This document shows positions 43,469-51,531 of a stretch of DNA of 64,000 nt, piece after piece. This DNA is from Propioniferax innocua (lineage in GTDB: Bacteria; Actinomycetota; Actinomycetes; Propionibacteriales; Propionibacteriaceae). Under the pieces are notes generated by a model that saw nothing but the letters and a program-made list of their open reading frames with translations, was not told where the DNA came from and ran no database searches. Where the stretch lies: contig NZ_VFOR01000001.1 of assembly GCF_006716235.1 (NCBI RefSeq), forward strand, positions 1,178,001-1,242,000, written 5' to 3'. Both the position numbers and the translations under genes were made by a program. Within the stretch, counting starts at the first letter, position 1; every line of letters begins with the position of its first letter.

Positions 43469-44938
43469 TTATTCGTTTGCGCCGAGGACGAATTGGATCG
43501 CCGCGACGGCCTGATCGGCTTCGGGTGTGTCGAGGGTGTGGATGACGCGCCATCCGGCGTCGGTGAATTCGAGGACGTAGTACTCGGAGGCCAAAAACAC
43601 CTGCTTGCCGCGGGCCAGCGCTCTGGCGGAGCTGAAGGAAACCTGGTCCACGCCGTCGACGAACTTCTGGTGCCTGCCCGCGGCCGAGATCAGGAAACAG
43701 ATCTTGCGGGCGCCATCGGTGATGTCCATGAACCCGCCGACACCCACTGCGCGGCCACCGAGGAGGGAGACGTTGACATCACCCTTCCGGTCGACCTGAC
43801 CGGCCCCCATGAAGGTGATGTTGACTCCGCCACCGTTGTAGAAGTCCATCTGCTGAGGGTGTCCGATGATCGCCTGGGGTTTGATGGCAGCGCCGAAATC
43901 GACCACGCCCAGAGGAATCCCGCCATACGTCCCCGACTCGACGGTCAGGTGAACCTGATCGAGAAGACCAGCGCGGTGGAGGGCGCGTCCGACGGTGTCG
44001 GCGGGGATCCCGGTGCCCACGTTGATCACATCCCCGGGTTCGACGAGCCGCACTCCGTTCATTCCGATCGAGATGCGTTCCTCCGCCATCTCCTGCGCCT
44101 CGAATGCCTTGCCCACGTTGTCGGGCGAGACGAAACCGGACAGGAGGTCATCGTTGAACCGAGGGAACGAATGTGTCTGGCGATGGTGCAGCTCCGGATC
44201 GCTCGTGACAGCCGCATAATCGACGAGCACGCTCGGAACCGTGACATCGCGGGCGCGGATCGCGCCGGGCTCGACGATCTCCTTCACCTGAGCGATCACA
44301 ATGCCACCGCAGTTGTGCACGGCCTGAGCGATCGCCAAGGCGTCCAGCCCGGAGACCTCTTCGCGATGGGTCAGGTTGCCCAGTTCGTCGATCACGGCGC
44401 CTCGGATGAACGCCACATCGAAGTGCATGGGTTTGTACCGCAGACATTCCTGGCCATCGAGCTCCACGACATCGACGTATTCGTCGACGGGGATATTCGT
44501 CTTCGCCGAGGCATTGAAACGACCACCGTCAACGCGTGGGTCCACGAAGGTCCCCAGCCCCACGGTCGAAAGCTGCCCGGGACGGCCCGCTGCGATCGTC
44601 CGATACAACGTTGACAGCTGTCCCTGCGGAAGGCAGACACACTCCGCCTCGTCCGCCCCGAGAAGCTCCCCCAGCTTCGGGGTGAGCCCCCAGTGGGATC
44701 CCACGACGCGCTTGACGAGCCCCTTGTGAGCGAGCCGTGACGCACCGATCTCTCGGTTGGACTGCCCCGCCGCCTGGACATAGGTGAGGTCACGGGGCGC
44801 TCCGGTCGCGAGGAACGAGGACTCGACGCACTCGAGGAGTTCGTCGGCCACCCCCATCAGAGTCATCCCATCGCCGACGACGGTGGCTCCGTTCGGGACG
44901 AGTCCAGCGACCTCGTCCATGGAGATGAACTTCGTCAC
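43469..44938 (-). CDS. Acetate/propionate-type CoA-transferase (fused A-B subunits)
   Basis: 489-residue class I CoA-transferase in which the alpha (GATVVGDGMTLMGVADELLE) and beta (VINVGTGIPADTVGRALHRA) halves are fused, as in YdiF and propionate CoA-transferase. Catalytic Glu334 lies in TVESGTYGGIP. It moves CoA between acyl-CoA and a free carboxylic acid. Overlaps the SDR gene stop codon by ATGA. With the dehydrogenase and thiolase it forms a module for oxidising a hydroxy or oxo acid. Confidence 0.93.
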   Translation of the reverse strand: MTKFISMDEVAGLVPNGATVVGDGMTLMGVADELLECVESSFLATGAPRDLTYVQAAGQSNREIGASRLAHKGLVKRVVGSHWGLTPKLGELLGADEAECVCLPQGQLSTLYRTIAAGRPGQLSTVGLGTFVDPRVDGGRFNASAKTNIPVDEYVDVVELDGQECLRYKPMHFDVAFIRGAVIDELGNLTHREEVSGLDALAIAQAVHNCGGIVIAQVKEIVEPGAIRARDVTVPSVLVDYAAVTSDPELHHRQTHSFPRFNDDLLSGFVSPDNVGKAFEAQEMAEERISIGMNGVRLVEPGDVINVGTGIPADTVGRALHRAGLLDQVHLTVESGTYGGIPLGVVDFGAAIKPQAIIGHPQQMDFYNGGGVNITFMGAGQVDRKGDVNVSLLGGRAVGVGGFMDITDGARKICFLISAAGRHQKFVDGVDQVSFSSARALARGKQVFLASEYYVLEFTDAGWRVIHTLDTPEADQAVAAIQFVLGANE

Positions 44939-45672
44939 AGCTTGTAGCCCCCTCCGATGTTGATGACTTCGCCGGTGACATACGCGGCGTCGTCGCTGGC
45001 GAGGAAGGCGACCACCCGCGCAACGTCAGCCGGCTCACCGGCACGACCGAGCGGGATCTTGTCGAGCTGTGCGTTGAACAGATCCTCCGGCATGCCCCGA
45101 GTCATGTCGGTCTCGATGAACCCCGGGCAGACCGCGTTGGCGGTGATCGTCTTCCGCGCCAGCTCCTTGCTGATCGAGCGGGTCAGCCCCACGACGCCGG
45201 CTTTCGCCGCCGCGTAGTTCGTCTGGCCGATATTGCCCATCCACGAGGCGGAGGCCACGTTGACGATGCGCCCGTAGCCGTTGCCGCGCATGTGTGTCCC
45301 CACTGCCCGGCAGAGGTAGAACACACCGCTGAGGTCGACTGCGATCACGCTGTCCCACTGCTCATCGGTCATCTTCCACAACATCGAGTCCCGGTTGATC
45401 CCTGCGTTGTTCACCAGGATGTCGATCCGTCCGCAGCGCTCGATGATCTCGGCCACCACGCGGTCGACGTCTTCTCGCTGGGCGACGTCCAGAGCCAGCC
45501 CGAATGAGTCGTTGCCAGCGGCCTCTGCGGTCTCCTGAGCCGCTTCCTGATTCACGTCGAGCACTGCCACTCGGGCTCCTCGGGAAGCCAGTTCCAGCGC
45601 GATGCCCCTGCCGATGCCCCGGGCGCCGCCTGTGACGATGGCGACCCGATCCGTCATGAGATACGAGGTCAT
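44935..45672 (-). CDS. Short-chain dehydrogenase/reductase, FabG/PhaB-like
   Basis: 245-residue NAD(P)-dependent oxidoreductase. Nucleotide motif TGGARGIGRGIAL, DILVNNAGINRDSM, catalytic Ser/Tyr/Lys in VNVASASWMGNIGQTNYAAAKAG, and PGFIETDMTRGMPED. Acts on 3-hydroxy/3-oxoacyl-CoA or related hydroxy acids; direction unknown. ATG 45672 begins 4 nt after the lacI stop codon and overlaps the CoA-transferase gene. Confidence 0.92.
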   Translation of the reverse strand: MTSYLMTDRVAIVTGGARGIGRGIALELASRGARVAVLDVNQEAAQETAEAAGNDSFGLALDVAQREDVDRVVAEIIERCGRIDILVNNAGINRDSMLWKMTDEQWDSVIAVDLSGVFYLCRAVGTHMRGNGYGRIVNVASASWMGNIGQTNYAAAKAGVVGLTRSISKELARKTITANAVCPGFIETDMTRGMPEDLFNAQLDKIPLGRAGEPADVARVVAFLASDDAAYVTGEVINIGGGYKL

Positions 45673-45676
45673 GGCC

Positions 45677-46726
45677 TCATTCCTTTCTGCTCTGACATCC
45701 GCAGCTCCTGCCGATGTACAACTTGTAATTGCAATAGATGGACTGGGCCTCGGCGTTGGGCTCCGACAACCGGTGCCGGACGAGGCCCATGGCCCGCTGG
45801 GCCATCTCCAGGCGTGGCTGAACCACCGTGGTGAGGTCGACAAGGCGTGAGCGCGCGCCCGTCAAACCGTCGAACCCCACCACCGCGATGTCATCGGGCA
45901 CCTTGAGCCCATGTGCGTGGAGGACGCTGATCAACCCGAGGGCAATGGAATCTGTGCCACAGATCACCGCTTCGGGAAGCTCCGCCTGTCCCAGCAGATA
46001 CTCCGCCGCGCGGATGCCGTCGGCCTCGTTGAGGCCGGCTGTGATGTTCCAAGACCGCGGCAGCGCGACGCCCGCCGCACGCAACGTTTTTCGGTACCCC
46101 TCGGCGCGCACCCGCGAGGCGCTCGACATGGGAGACCCGGCGATGAGCGCGAATCTGCGGTAGCCGTGCTTCAGCAGATGTCGGGCCATATCTCCTCCGG
46201 CACGGAAATCGTCGATGCCCACAAAATCGGCGTCCGTTCCCAGATTCCGTCGCGAGAGCTGCACGAATGGGGTGTGTGCATGGCGCAGAAGCCGTGTCAA
46301 CGAGGCGTCGTCGGCCTGGCTCACGGTGAGGATCATTGCGTCCACGTTGTGCGCGATCATGGCGCTGACCGCCTGGTCGATCGATGACTGTTCGTCGGCG
46401 GTCTGGCTGATGAACACCTCGTGCCCATAAGAACGAGCCGCGTCCGTGACGGTCACAGCCAGCTCCGAATAGAACGGGTTGAGGACGTCTGCCAAAACAA
46501 GCCCGAACACGGTGCTCTGATCCGATGCTGCGGCAGCCTGAGGAATGATCATGCCTCGTTCCCGAGCCGCATCGAGGATGCGTGCGCGCAGTGCATCGGA
46601 GACCCCGGGCTTACCATGGAGCGCATACGAGACCGACGCCGCACTGACACCAAGGGACCTGGCCAGCGCGGCGGCACTGGTTCGTGCCCCATCATCTGCG
46701 GCCTTGGTATGCGTCATGGCGCTCAT
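45677..46726 (-). CDS. LacI-family transcriptional repressor
   Basis: 349-residue regulator. HTH near residues 15-40 (TSAAALARSLGVSAASVSYALHGKPGVSDALRARI) followed by the periplasmic-binding-like sensor domain (VFGLVLADVLNPFYSELAV, FVQLSRRNLGTDADFVGIDDFRAG, AVICGTDSIALGLISVLHAHGLKVPDDIAVVGFDG). The C terminus is unusual with CNYKLYIGRSCGCQSRKE. ATG 46726 follows GGGAGC. First gene of the catabolic series, so it probably regulates itself and the operon through the inverted repeat upstream. Confidence 0.92.
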   Translation of the reverse strand: MSAMTHTKAADDGARTSAAALARSLGVSAASVSYALHGKPGVSDALRARILDAARERGMIIPQAAAASDQSTVFGLVLADVLNPFYSELAVTVTDAARSYGHEVFISQTADEQSSIDQAVSAMIAHNVDAMILTVSQADDASLTRLLRHAHTPFVQLSRRNLGTDADFVGIDDFRAGGDMARHLLKHGYRRFALIAGSPMSSASRVRAEGYRKTLRAAGVALPRSWNITAGLNEADGIRAAEYLLGQAELPEAVICGTDSIALGLISVLHAHGLKVPDDIAVVGFDGLTGARSRLVDLTTVVQPRLEMAQRAMGLVRHRLSEPNAEAQSIYCNYKLYIGRSCGCQSRKE

Positions 46727-46793
46727 CGTTGTGCTCCCATCCGGAGCGACCGTCGCTGGCGCCCCAGTGCATTTAAGTCTCGAAGCCGGCATT

Positions 46794-46814
46794 GGCTTAA
46801 GCAACCATTAAGCC
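46794..46814. promoter_or_regulatory. Probable LacI operator
   Basis: Perfect inverted repeat GGCTTAA-N7-TTAAGCC, 68 bp upstream of the lacI start. Two more CTTAA elements (GCTTAAGC inside it and ACTTAAAT near 46780) lie in the same AT-richer patch, which otherwise has promoter-like composition. Confidence 0.6.
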
Positions 46815-47033
46815 CCCGTCATGAAAGGCTTCACTCGGTGTGTGGCCACCCTTCGAGACGGCGGTCGACCACGCCTGAGGGACGGGCCAGAACGACCCGG
46901 CTGCGGTTGAACAGCATTATTTCGCCACCCGGCCCGGAGCAGCGGAAGGTCCATAGAGCGGCCCCACCGGGCGGCTCCGCTCCAGGGCCGCCCACCTCCG
47001 ACCCGTGCAGTACGTTCCGGGCGTTCCCGCACG
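46815..47033. other. Intergenic interval between lacI operator and nuoB-like gene
   Basis: No gene supported. It contains a 7-bp GC inverted repeat near 46970-46994 and an ORF of 29 codons on the plus strand from ATG 46820 with no ribosome-binding site; nothing else recognised. Confidence 0.5.
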
Positions 47034-47039
47034 TAAGGT
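47034..47039 (+). promoter_or_regulatory. Leaderless -10 box for the NuoB-like gene
   Basis: TAAGGT, 6 nt before ATG 47046. Confidence 0.5.
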
Positions 47040-47045
47040 GACCCC

Positions 47046-47444
47046 ATGCAGGCATGGGACTGGTTCGGCGACCGATCACTGATGGTGGTCGACATCTCAC
47101 TGGCGTGCTGCGCCATCGAGATGGAAGCCGCCACAGCACTTCATGCCGTGCATGACGACTCCGCTCCCCGGGGGCAGGTACCGCTCCAGCCCGGGGACAC
47201 CGTCGCGATCATCGTCGCCGGCACCGTCACCGATGCCGTCGTGGCGCATGTGGAGCAGATCATCGCCCGCCACGACGCCAAGGTGGTCTCGTTCGGCGTC
47301 TGCGCATCCAGTGGCGGCCCCTACTGGGACTCATACGCGGTCACCAAGGGCATCGGGCAGATGCTCGAGGTGGCCCGGTTCGTCCCCGGATGCCCGCCCA
47401 CCCCCGCGGCCCTGCACAGCACCCTCGAGGAGCTACGGGCCTAG
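47046..47444 (+). CDS. NuoB-like [4Fe-4S] subunit of complex I/hydrogenase family
   Basis: 132-residue protein with the four cluster-N2 cysteines of NuoB: ISLACCAIEMEAATAL (paired Cys), VSFGVCASSGGPYWDSYAVTKG and FVPGCPPTPAAL. The paired-Cys arrangement and IIVAGTVTDAVV match complex I PSST/NuoB and group 4 hydrogenase small subunits. It is shorter than housekeeping NuoB (about 160-220). First of a plus-strand series with NuoC-like and NuoI-like genes, followed by korAB; no NuoD or membrane subunits are present. Confidence 0.85.
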   Translation: MQAWDWFGDRSLMVVDISLACCAIEMEAATALHAVHDDSAPRGQVPLQPGDTVAIIVAGTVTDAVVAHVEQIIARHDAKVVSFGVCASSGGPYWDSYAVTKGIGQMLEVARFVPGCPPTPAALHSTLEELRA

Positions 47445-47447
47445 AAT
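47442..47447 (+). promoter_or_regulatory. Leaderless -10 box for the NuoC-like gene
   Basis: TAGAAT, 7 nt before ATG 47455; its first three bases are the stop codon of the NuoB-like gene. Confidence 0.5.
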
Positions 47448-47454
47448 CACCCCC

Positions 47455-48051
47455 ATGACGCCAGAGACGAGCGAAGCACCACCTACCAAGTGGCGTCACG
47501 CGGTGACGACAGCGAACAAGTGGCGTCACGCGGTGACGACAGCGACCGAAGCGGGCTTCACACACTTCGACTGGCTCGACTGCAGCGATCAGATCGGCCG
47601 CACCGAGGAGTTCTGTCTCACCCTGTGTCTGCGTCACGGAGATCCGTATCGCGGCGAAGAGACCCTCATCGAGACATCCATCCCCCGGGACGAGGCGTCC
47701 GTGGACTCCCTGTCTGACGTGTTCCCGGGGATCACGTGGTCCGAACGGGAGATCGCCGACCTGTTCGGGATCAGCTTCACCGGCGGTGACCCACGCCCCC
47801 TCCTTCTGCCCCCGGATTTCGGCGCTCACCCATTGCGCAAGGAATCGGTCGCCGCGGCCCGCGTCGCCGCCTCATGGCCGGGGGCCAAAGAACCCGGGGA
47901 CGCCGCCCCGAGTCGGCGGCGCATGGTGCCACCGGGCGTCCCCGACCCCGAGGTGTGGGGCGCGCGCGACGCCGACGCCCCCGAACCCGACCCCGCCGAC
48001 GTTGCAGGCAGCGCCGAGGGCGGCCGCGTCCGACGCAGGAGGACCCGATGA
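47455..48051 (+). CDS. NuoC-like subunit (30 kDa complex I family)
   Basis: 198-residue protein. The NuoC fold is shown by FTHFDWLDCSDQIGR, ETSIPRDEASVDSLSDVFPGITWSEREIADLFGISFTGG (read as SLSDVFPGITWSEREI and ADLFGISFTGG), and LLPPDFGAHPLRKESVAAAR. The C-terminal 60 residues (AKEPGDAAPSRRRMVPPGVPDPEVWG) are an extension seen in actinobacterial versions. The N terminus contains a 10-residue duplication, KWRHAVTTAN/T, from a 30-bp tandem repeat. Its stop overlaps the next start as ATGA. Confidence 0.82.
   Translation: MTPETSEAPPTKWRHAVTTANKWRHAVTTATEAGFTHFDWLDCSDQIGRTEEFCLTLCLRHGDPYRGEETLIETSIPRDEASVDSLSDVFPGITWSEREIADLFGISFTGGDPRPLLLPPDFGAHPLRKESVAAARVAASWPGAKEPGDAAPSRRRMVPPGVPDPEVWGARDADAPEPDPADVAGSAEGGRVRRRRTR
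47487..47545 (+). repeat. 30-bp tandem duplication in the NuoC-like gene
   Basis: A 29-bp stretch at 47487-47515 is repeated exactly at 47517-47545 (period 30), adding ten residues in frame. Confidence 0.95.
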
Positions 48052-48371
48052 GCCACGGCCGTATCGACCTGATCGAGTCACGCTGCACCTCCTGCATGAT
48101 CTGCGCCCGCGAATGCCCGGTGTGGTGCATCCACATCGAATCGCACACCGAGGTGAACGCCGATGCCCCCACCCAGCAGACCGGTCGCGGGCCACGTTCA
48201 CGTACTCGCAACGTGCTCGACAGCTTCATCATCGACTGGTCGATCTGCATGTACTGCGGGATCTGCGTCGAGGAATGCCCGTTCGATGCCTTGGAGTGGG
48301 CCGACGCGGCAGTTCCCTCCGCTGATCTGGCCGGACTCCGACATGACATCGACCAGCTTGCACCCACATAA
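48048..48371 (+). CDS. NuoI-like 2x[4Fe-4S] ferredoxin subunit
   Basis: 107-residue electron carrier with two complete cluster motifs: RCTSCMICARECPVWC (residues about 12-27) and CMYCGICVEECPFDAL (about 66-81). It lacks the N-terminal helices of true NuoI. AGGAGG lies 5 nt before ATG 48048, which overlaps the NuoC-like stop codon. It could pass electrons between KorAB and the NuoB-like subunit. Confidence 0.88.
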   Translation: MSHGRIDLIESRCTSCMICARECPVWCIHIESHTEVNADAPTQQTGRGPRSRTRNVLDSFIIDWSICMYCGICVEECPFDALEWADAAVPSADLAGLRHDIDQLAPT

Positions 48372-48385
48372 TGGGATTAGTTTTT

Positions 48386-48401
48386 CCTATGGATCCATAG
48401 G
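48386..48401. promoter_or_regulatory. Perfect 16-bp palindrome upstream of korA
   Basis: CCTATGGATCCATAGG, fully self-complementary, 14 bp past the NuoI-like stop codon and preceded by TTTTT. Could be a regulator-binding site. Confidence 0.55.
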
Positions 48402-48462
48402 CTATGGTGTCCAAGGTTGCCCCCGCTCGGCAATCGCCAGCTGCACACAGCCATGGCCCTGT

Positions 48463-48488
48463 TTTTAGCAAGCTACGGGTTGCTAAAA
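48463..48488. promoter_or_regulatory. Operator-like inverted repeat overlapping the korA promoter
   Basis: TTTTAGCAA-N8-TTGCTAAAA, a perfect 9-bp inverted repeat. Its right arm overlaps TAAAAT (48484-48489), a good -10 candidate about 34 bp before the korA start; a bound repressor would block it. Confidence 0.6.
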
Positions 48489-48522
48489 TCGGGGCACCTC
48501 AACAGAAAGTGACCTCCCCGAC

Positions 48523-50373
48523 GTGTCCGTACAGACCCTTGACCGCGTGGTGATCCGCTTCGCCGGCGACTCCGGCGACGGTATGCAGCTCACCGGTGAC
48601 CGCTTCACCGCAGACGCCGCCGTGTTCGGCAACGACATCTCCACCCTCCCGAACTTCCCGGCCGAGATCCGCGCCCCGCAGGGAACGCTTCCGGGGGTGT
48701 CGAGCTTCCAGTTGCATTTCGCCAACTACGACATCATGACCCCCGGAGACAGCCCCGATGTTCTGGTGGCGATGAATCCGGCCGCGCTCAAGGCCAATAT
48801 CTCCGATGTGCCGCGTGGCGGCCTGGTGATCGCCGACAGCAATGAGTTCACCAAGCGCAACCTCGCCAAGGTGGGCTACGAGACCAACCCGCTCGAGGAC
48901 GATTCCCTGGACGCGTATCAGGTGTATGCGCTCGATCTCTCGGGAATGGCCATCGCCGCGGTGAAGGAATTCGGCCTGACCCGCAAGGACGCGACACGCT
49001 CGAAGAACATGTTCACCCTCGGCCTCCTGTGCTGGATGTATGACCGGGAAACCGCGGGAACCGAGAAGTTCCTCACCGAGAAATTCGCCGACAAACCCGT
49101 GATCCGCGACGCCAACCTCGCGGCGTTCCGCGCCGGCTACGCCTTCGGGGAGACCACCGAGGCCTTCGCCAACCAGTTCCATGTGGGCAAGGCACCGGCG
49201 GCTCCGGGACGTTACCGCCAGATCACCGGCAACCGCGCGCTCGCATTCGGCCTGCTCACCGGCGCCTACAAGGCCGGCCTTCCCATGTTCTTCGGCGCCT
49301 ACCCGATCACGCCGGCGTCCGACGTGTTGCACGAGTTGAGCAAGCACAAGCGCTTCGATGTGACCACATTCCAGGCCGAGGACGAGATCGCCGCGATCGG
49401 CGCGGCCCTCGGCGCCAGCTTCGCCGGTCACCTCGGCGTCACTTCATCTTCGGGCCCGGGCGTCGCGTTGAAGTCCGAGACGATGGGGCTGGCGATCATG
49501 ACCGAGCTGCCTCTGGTGATCTGCGACATCCAGCGCGCCGGCCCCTCCACCGGCATGCCGACCAAGACCGAGCAGTCCGACCTCCTGCAGGCTCTGTACG
49601 GACGCCACGGCGAAGCCCCGCTCCCCGTGATCGCCGCGCAGACACCGGCCGACTGCTTCGACGCCGCACTCGAGGCGGTCCGGTGGGCCATCACCTACCG
49701 GACGCCAGTCATGCTGCTCTCCGACGGCTACATCGCCAACGGTGCCGAGCCGTGGCGTCTGCCCGATGTGAGCGAGATCGCCCCCATCGACCCCGAATTC
49801 GCCACCGAGACCAACGGCACCGACGCCAAGGACAACGCGACGTTCCTGCCGTACAAACGCGACCCCGAAACGTTGGCTCGTCCATGGGCCAAGCCCGGCA
49901 CCGCCGGTTTGGAGCATCGTCTGGGTGGTCTGGCGAAGGCCGACGGCTCCGGCTCGATCTCGTACGACCCCGAGAACCATGACCGCATGGTGCGGCTGCG
50001 TCAGGCCAAGGTCGACCGCATCGTGCGCGAGGTGCCCGATGTGGTGGTGGATGATCCCGATGGCGCCGATGTGCTGGTGCTCGGCTGGGGCTCGACCTAC
50101 GGGCCGATCACCGCCGCGGTGCGCCGCGTCCGCGCCGCAGGTGGCCGGATCGCACAGACGCATGTGCGCCATCTCAACCCGCCGCCGGCGAACCTCGGCG
50201 AGGTCCTCCAGAGCTACCGGCGCGTGATCGTGCCCGAGATGAACCTGGGCCAGTTCGCCATGGTGCTGCGCGCCAAGTACCTCGTGGATGTGGAGTCGTA
50301 CTCGCGGGTGCGCGGCCTGCCCATCTCGTTGTCGGAGTTGGCCGACGACCTGCTCGACATCGTCCAGAACTGA
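48523..50373 (+). CDS. korA: 2-oxoglutarate:ferredoxin oxidoreductase, alpha subunit (gamma-alpha fusion)
   Basis: 616-residue subunit. The N-terminal gamma domain (VVIRFAGDSGDGMQLTGDRF, NFPAEIRAPQGTLPGVSSFQLHFA) is fused to the pyrimidine-binding alpha domain (ALAFGLLTGAYKAGLPMFFGAYPITPASDVLHEL, ITPASD motif; SSGPGVALKSETMGLAIM; RAGPSTGMPTKTEQSDLLQA). With KorB it converts 2-oxoglutarate, CoA and oxidised ferredoxin to succinyl-CoA, CO2 and reduced ferredoxin. GTG 48523 is used. korB follows after 9 bp. Confidence 0.95.
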   Translation: MSVQTLDRVVIRFAGDSGDGMQLTGDRFTADAAVFGNDISTLPNFPAEIRAPQGTLPGVSSFQLHFANYDIMTPGDSPDVLVAMNPAALKANISDVPRGGLVIADSNEFTKRNLAKVGYETNPLEDDSLDAYQVYALDLSGMAIAAVKEFGLTRKDATRSKNMFTLGLLCWMYDRETAGTEKFLTEKFADKPVIRDANLAAFRAGYAFGETTEAFANQFHVGKAPAAPGRYRQITGNRALAFGLLTGAYKAGLPMFFGAYPITPASDVLHELSKHKRFDVTTFQAEDEIAAIGAALGASFAGHLGVTSSSGPGVALKSETMGLAIMTELPLVICDIQRAGPSTGMPTKTEQSDLLQALYGRHGEAPLPVIAAQTPADCFDAALEAVRWAITYRTPVMLLSDGYIANGAEPWRLPDVSEIAPIDPEFATETNGTDAKDNATFLPYKRDPETLARPWAKPGTAGLEHRLGGLAKADGSGSISYDPENHDRMVRLRQAKVDRIVREVPDVVVDDPDGADVLVLGWGSTYGPITAAVRRVRAAGGRIAQTHVRHLNPPPANLGEVLQSYRRVIVPEMNLGQFAMVLRAKYLVDVESYSRVRGLPISLSELADDLLDIVQN

Positions 50374-50382
50374 GGAGTGGAC

Positions 50383-51483
50383 ATGACACAGACTTCACCG
50401 GACCAGAACTCACCGGCCCAGACCTCATCAGCAAAGGGCCTCAACCGTGTTCCCCTGGCGGTCACCCCGACCACGCGCAAGGACTACACCAGCGATCAGG
50501 AGGTGCGCTGGTGCCCCGGATGCGGCGACTACGCGATCCTGGCCGCGTTCCAGGGCGTCCTGCCCGAGTTGGGCATTGCGCGCGAGAACGCCGTGGTGAT
50601 CTCCGGAATCGGCTGCTCGTCGCGCCTTCCTTATTACATGGACACCTACGGCATGCATTCGATCCATGGTCGCGCGCCGGCCATCGCCACCGGTGTGGCC
50701 ACCGCGCGTCCCGATCTCGCGGTGTTCGTGATCACCGGTGACGGCGATGCCCTCTCGATCGGCGGCAATCACCTGATCCACACGATGCGCCGCAATGTGA
50801 ACCTCACGATCCTGCTGTTCAACAACCGCATCTACGGGCTCACCAAGGGCCAGTACTCCCCCACCTCGGAGGTGGGGAAGGTCACCAAATCCTCCCCCGC
50901 CGGTTCGGTCGATGCCCCGTTCAACCCGGTTTCGCTGGCGCTCGGGGCCGAGGCGACGTTCGTGGCCCGCACGGTGGATTCCAACCGCAAGCACCTCAGC
51001 GAGGTCCTCACTGCAGCGGCGGAACACCGAGGCACGTCGCTGGTGGAGATCTACCAGAACTGCCCGATCTTCAACGACGACGCATTCACCGTGTTGAAGG
51101 ATCGCGATTCGGCGGCCGACGCGATCGTGCCGCTGGTGCAGGGCGAACCGATCGTGTTCGGTGCCGAGAATCAGTGGGGCATCGTGCGGACGGCGACCGG
51201 CGGGGTCGAGGTGAAGGAAGTCGCCGAGGTCGGCTTGGAGAACGTGCTGGTGCACGATGCCCACGACCCCGACCCAACGACCGCGTTCGCCCTCTCGCGT
51301 CTGACCGATGCCGGCGTCCTGCAGCGGTCCCCGATCGGGATCTTCCGGAGCGTCGAGCGACCCGCGTACGACGATCTGATCCGCGAACAGGTGGAGACGG
51401 CCGTCGGCTCGGATCCCGCCGACGATGCGATGGTCAACGACCTGCTCGCCGGCTCCGACACCTGGGTGGCGGCCGAGGCCTGA
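50383..51483 (+). CDS. korB: 2-oxoglutarate:ferredoxin oxidoreductase, beta subunit
   Basis: 366-residue thiamine-diphosphate subunit. RWCPGCGDYAILAAFQ and VISGIGCSSRLPYYMDTYG supply cluster cysteines; the TPP motif is ITGDGDALSIGGNHLIH with LLFNNRIYGLTKGQYSPTS. ATG 50383 follows GAGGAG at the end of korA. Complete. In actinobacteria korAB provides a CoA- and ferredoxin-dependent alternative to 2-oxoglutarate dehydrogenase. Confidence 0.96.
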   Translation: MTQTSPDQNSPAQTSSAKGLNRVPLAVTPTTRKDYTSDQEVRWCPGCGDYAILAAFQGVLPELGIARENAVVISGIGCSSRLPYYMDTYGMHSIHGRAPAIATGVATARPDLAVFVITGDGDALSIGGNHLIHTMRRNVNLTILLFNNRIYGLTKGQYSPTSEVGKVTKSSPAGSVDAPFNPVSLALGAEATFVARTVDSNRKHLSEVLTAAAEHRGTSLVEIYQNCPIFNDDAFTVLKDRDSAADAIVPLVQGEPIVFGAENQWGIVRTATGGVEVKEVAEVGLENVLVHDAHDPDPTTAFALSRLTDAGVLQRSPIGIFRSVERPAYDDLIREQVETAVGSDPADDAMVNDLLAGSDTWVAAEA

Positions 51484-51518
51484 CCGACCGTTCCCGAGCG
51501 CGTCGATGAACTTGGGGG

Positions 51519-51524
51519 TAGTCT
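51519..51524 (+). promoter_or_regulatory. Leaderless -10 box for the gene at 51532
   Basis: TAGTCT, 7 nt before GTG 51532. Confidence 0.5.
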
Positions 51525-51531
51525 CCCGCGC

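Noticed and set aside
48229-48471. A minus-strand 80-codon frame over the korA upstream region
   Set aside because: It spans the palindromic control sites and the NuoI-like gene in antisense; no start signal.
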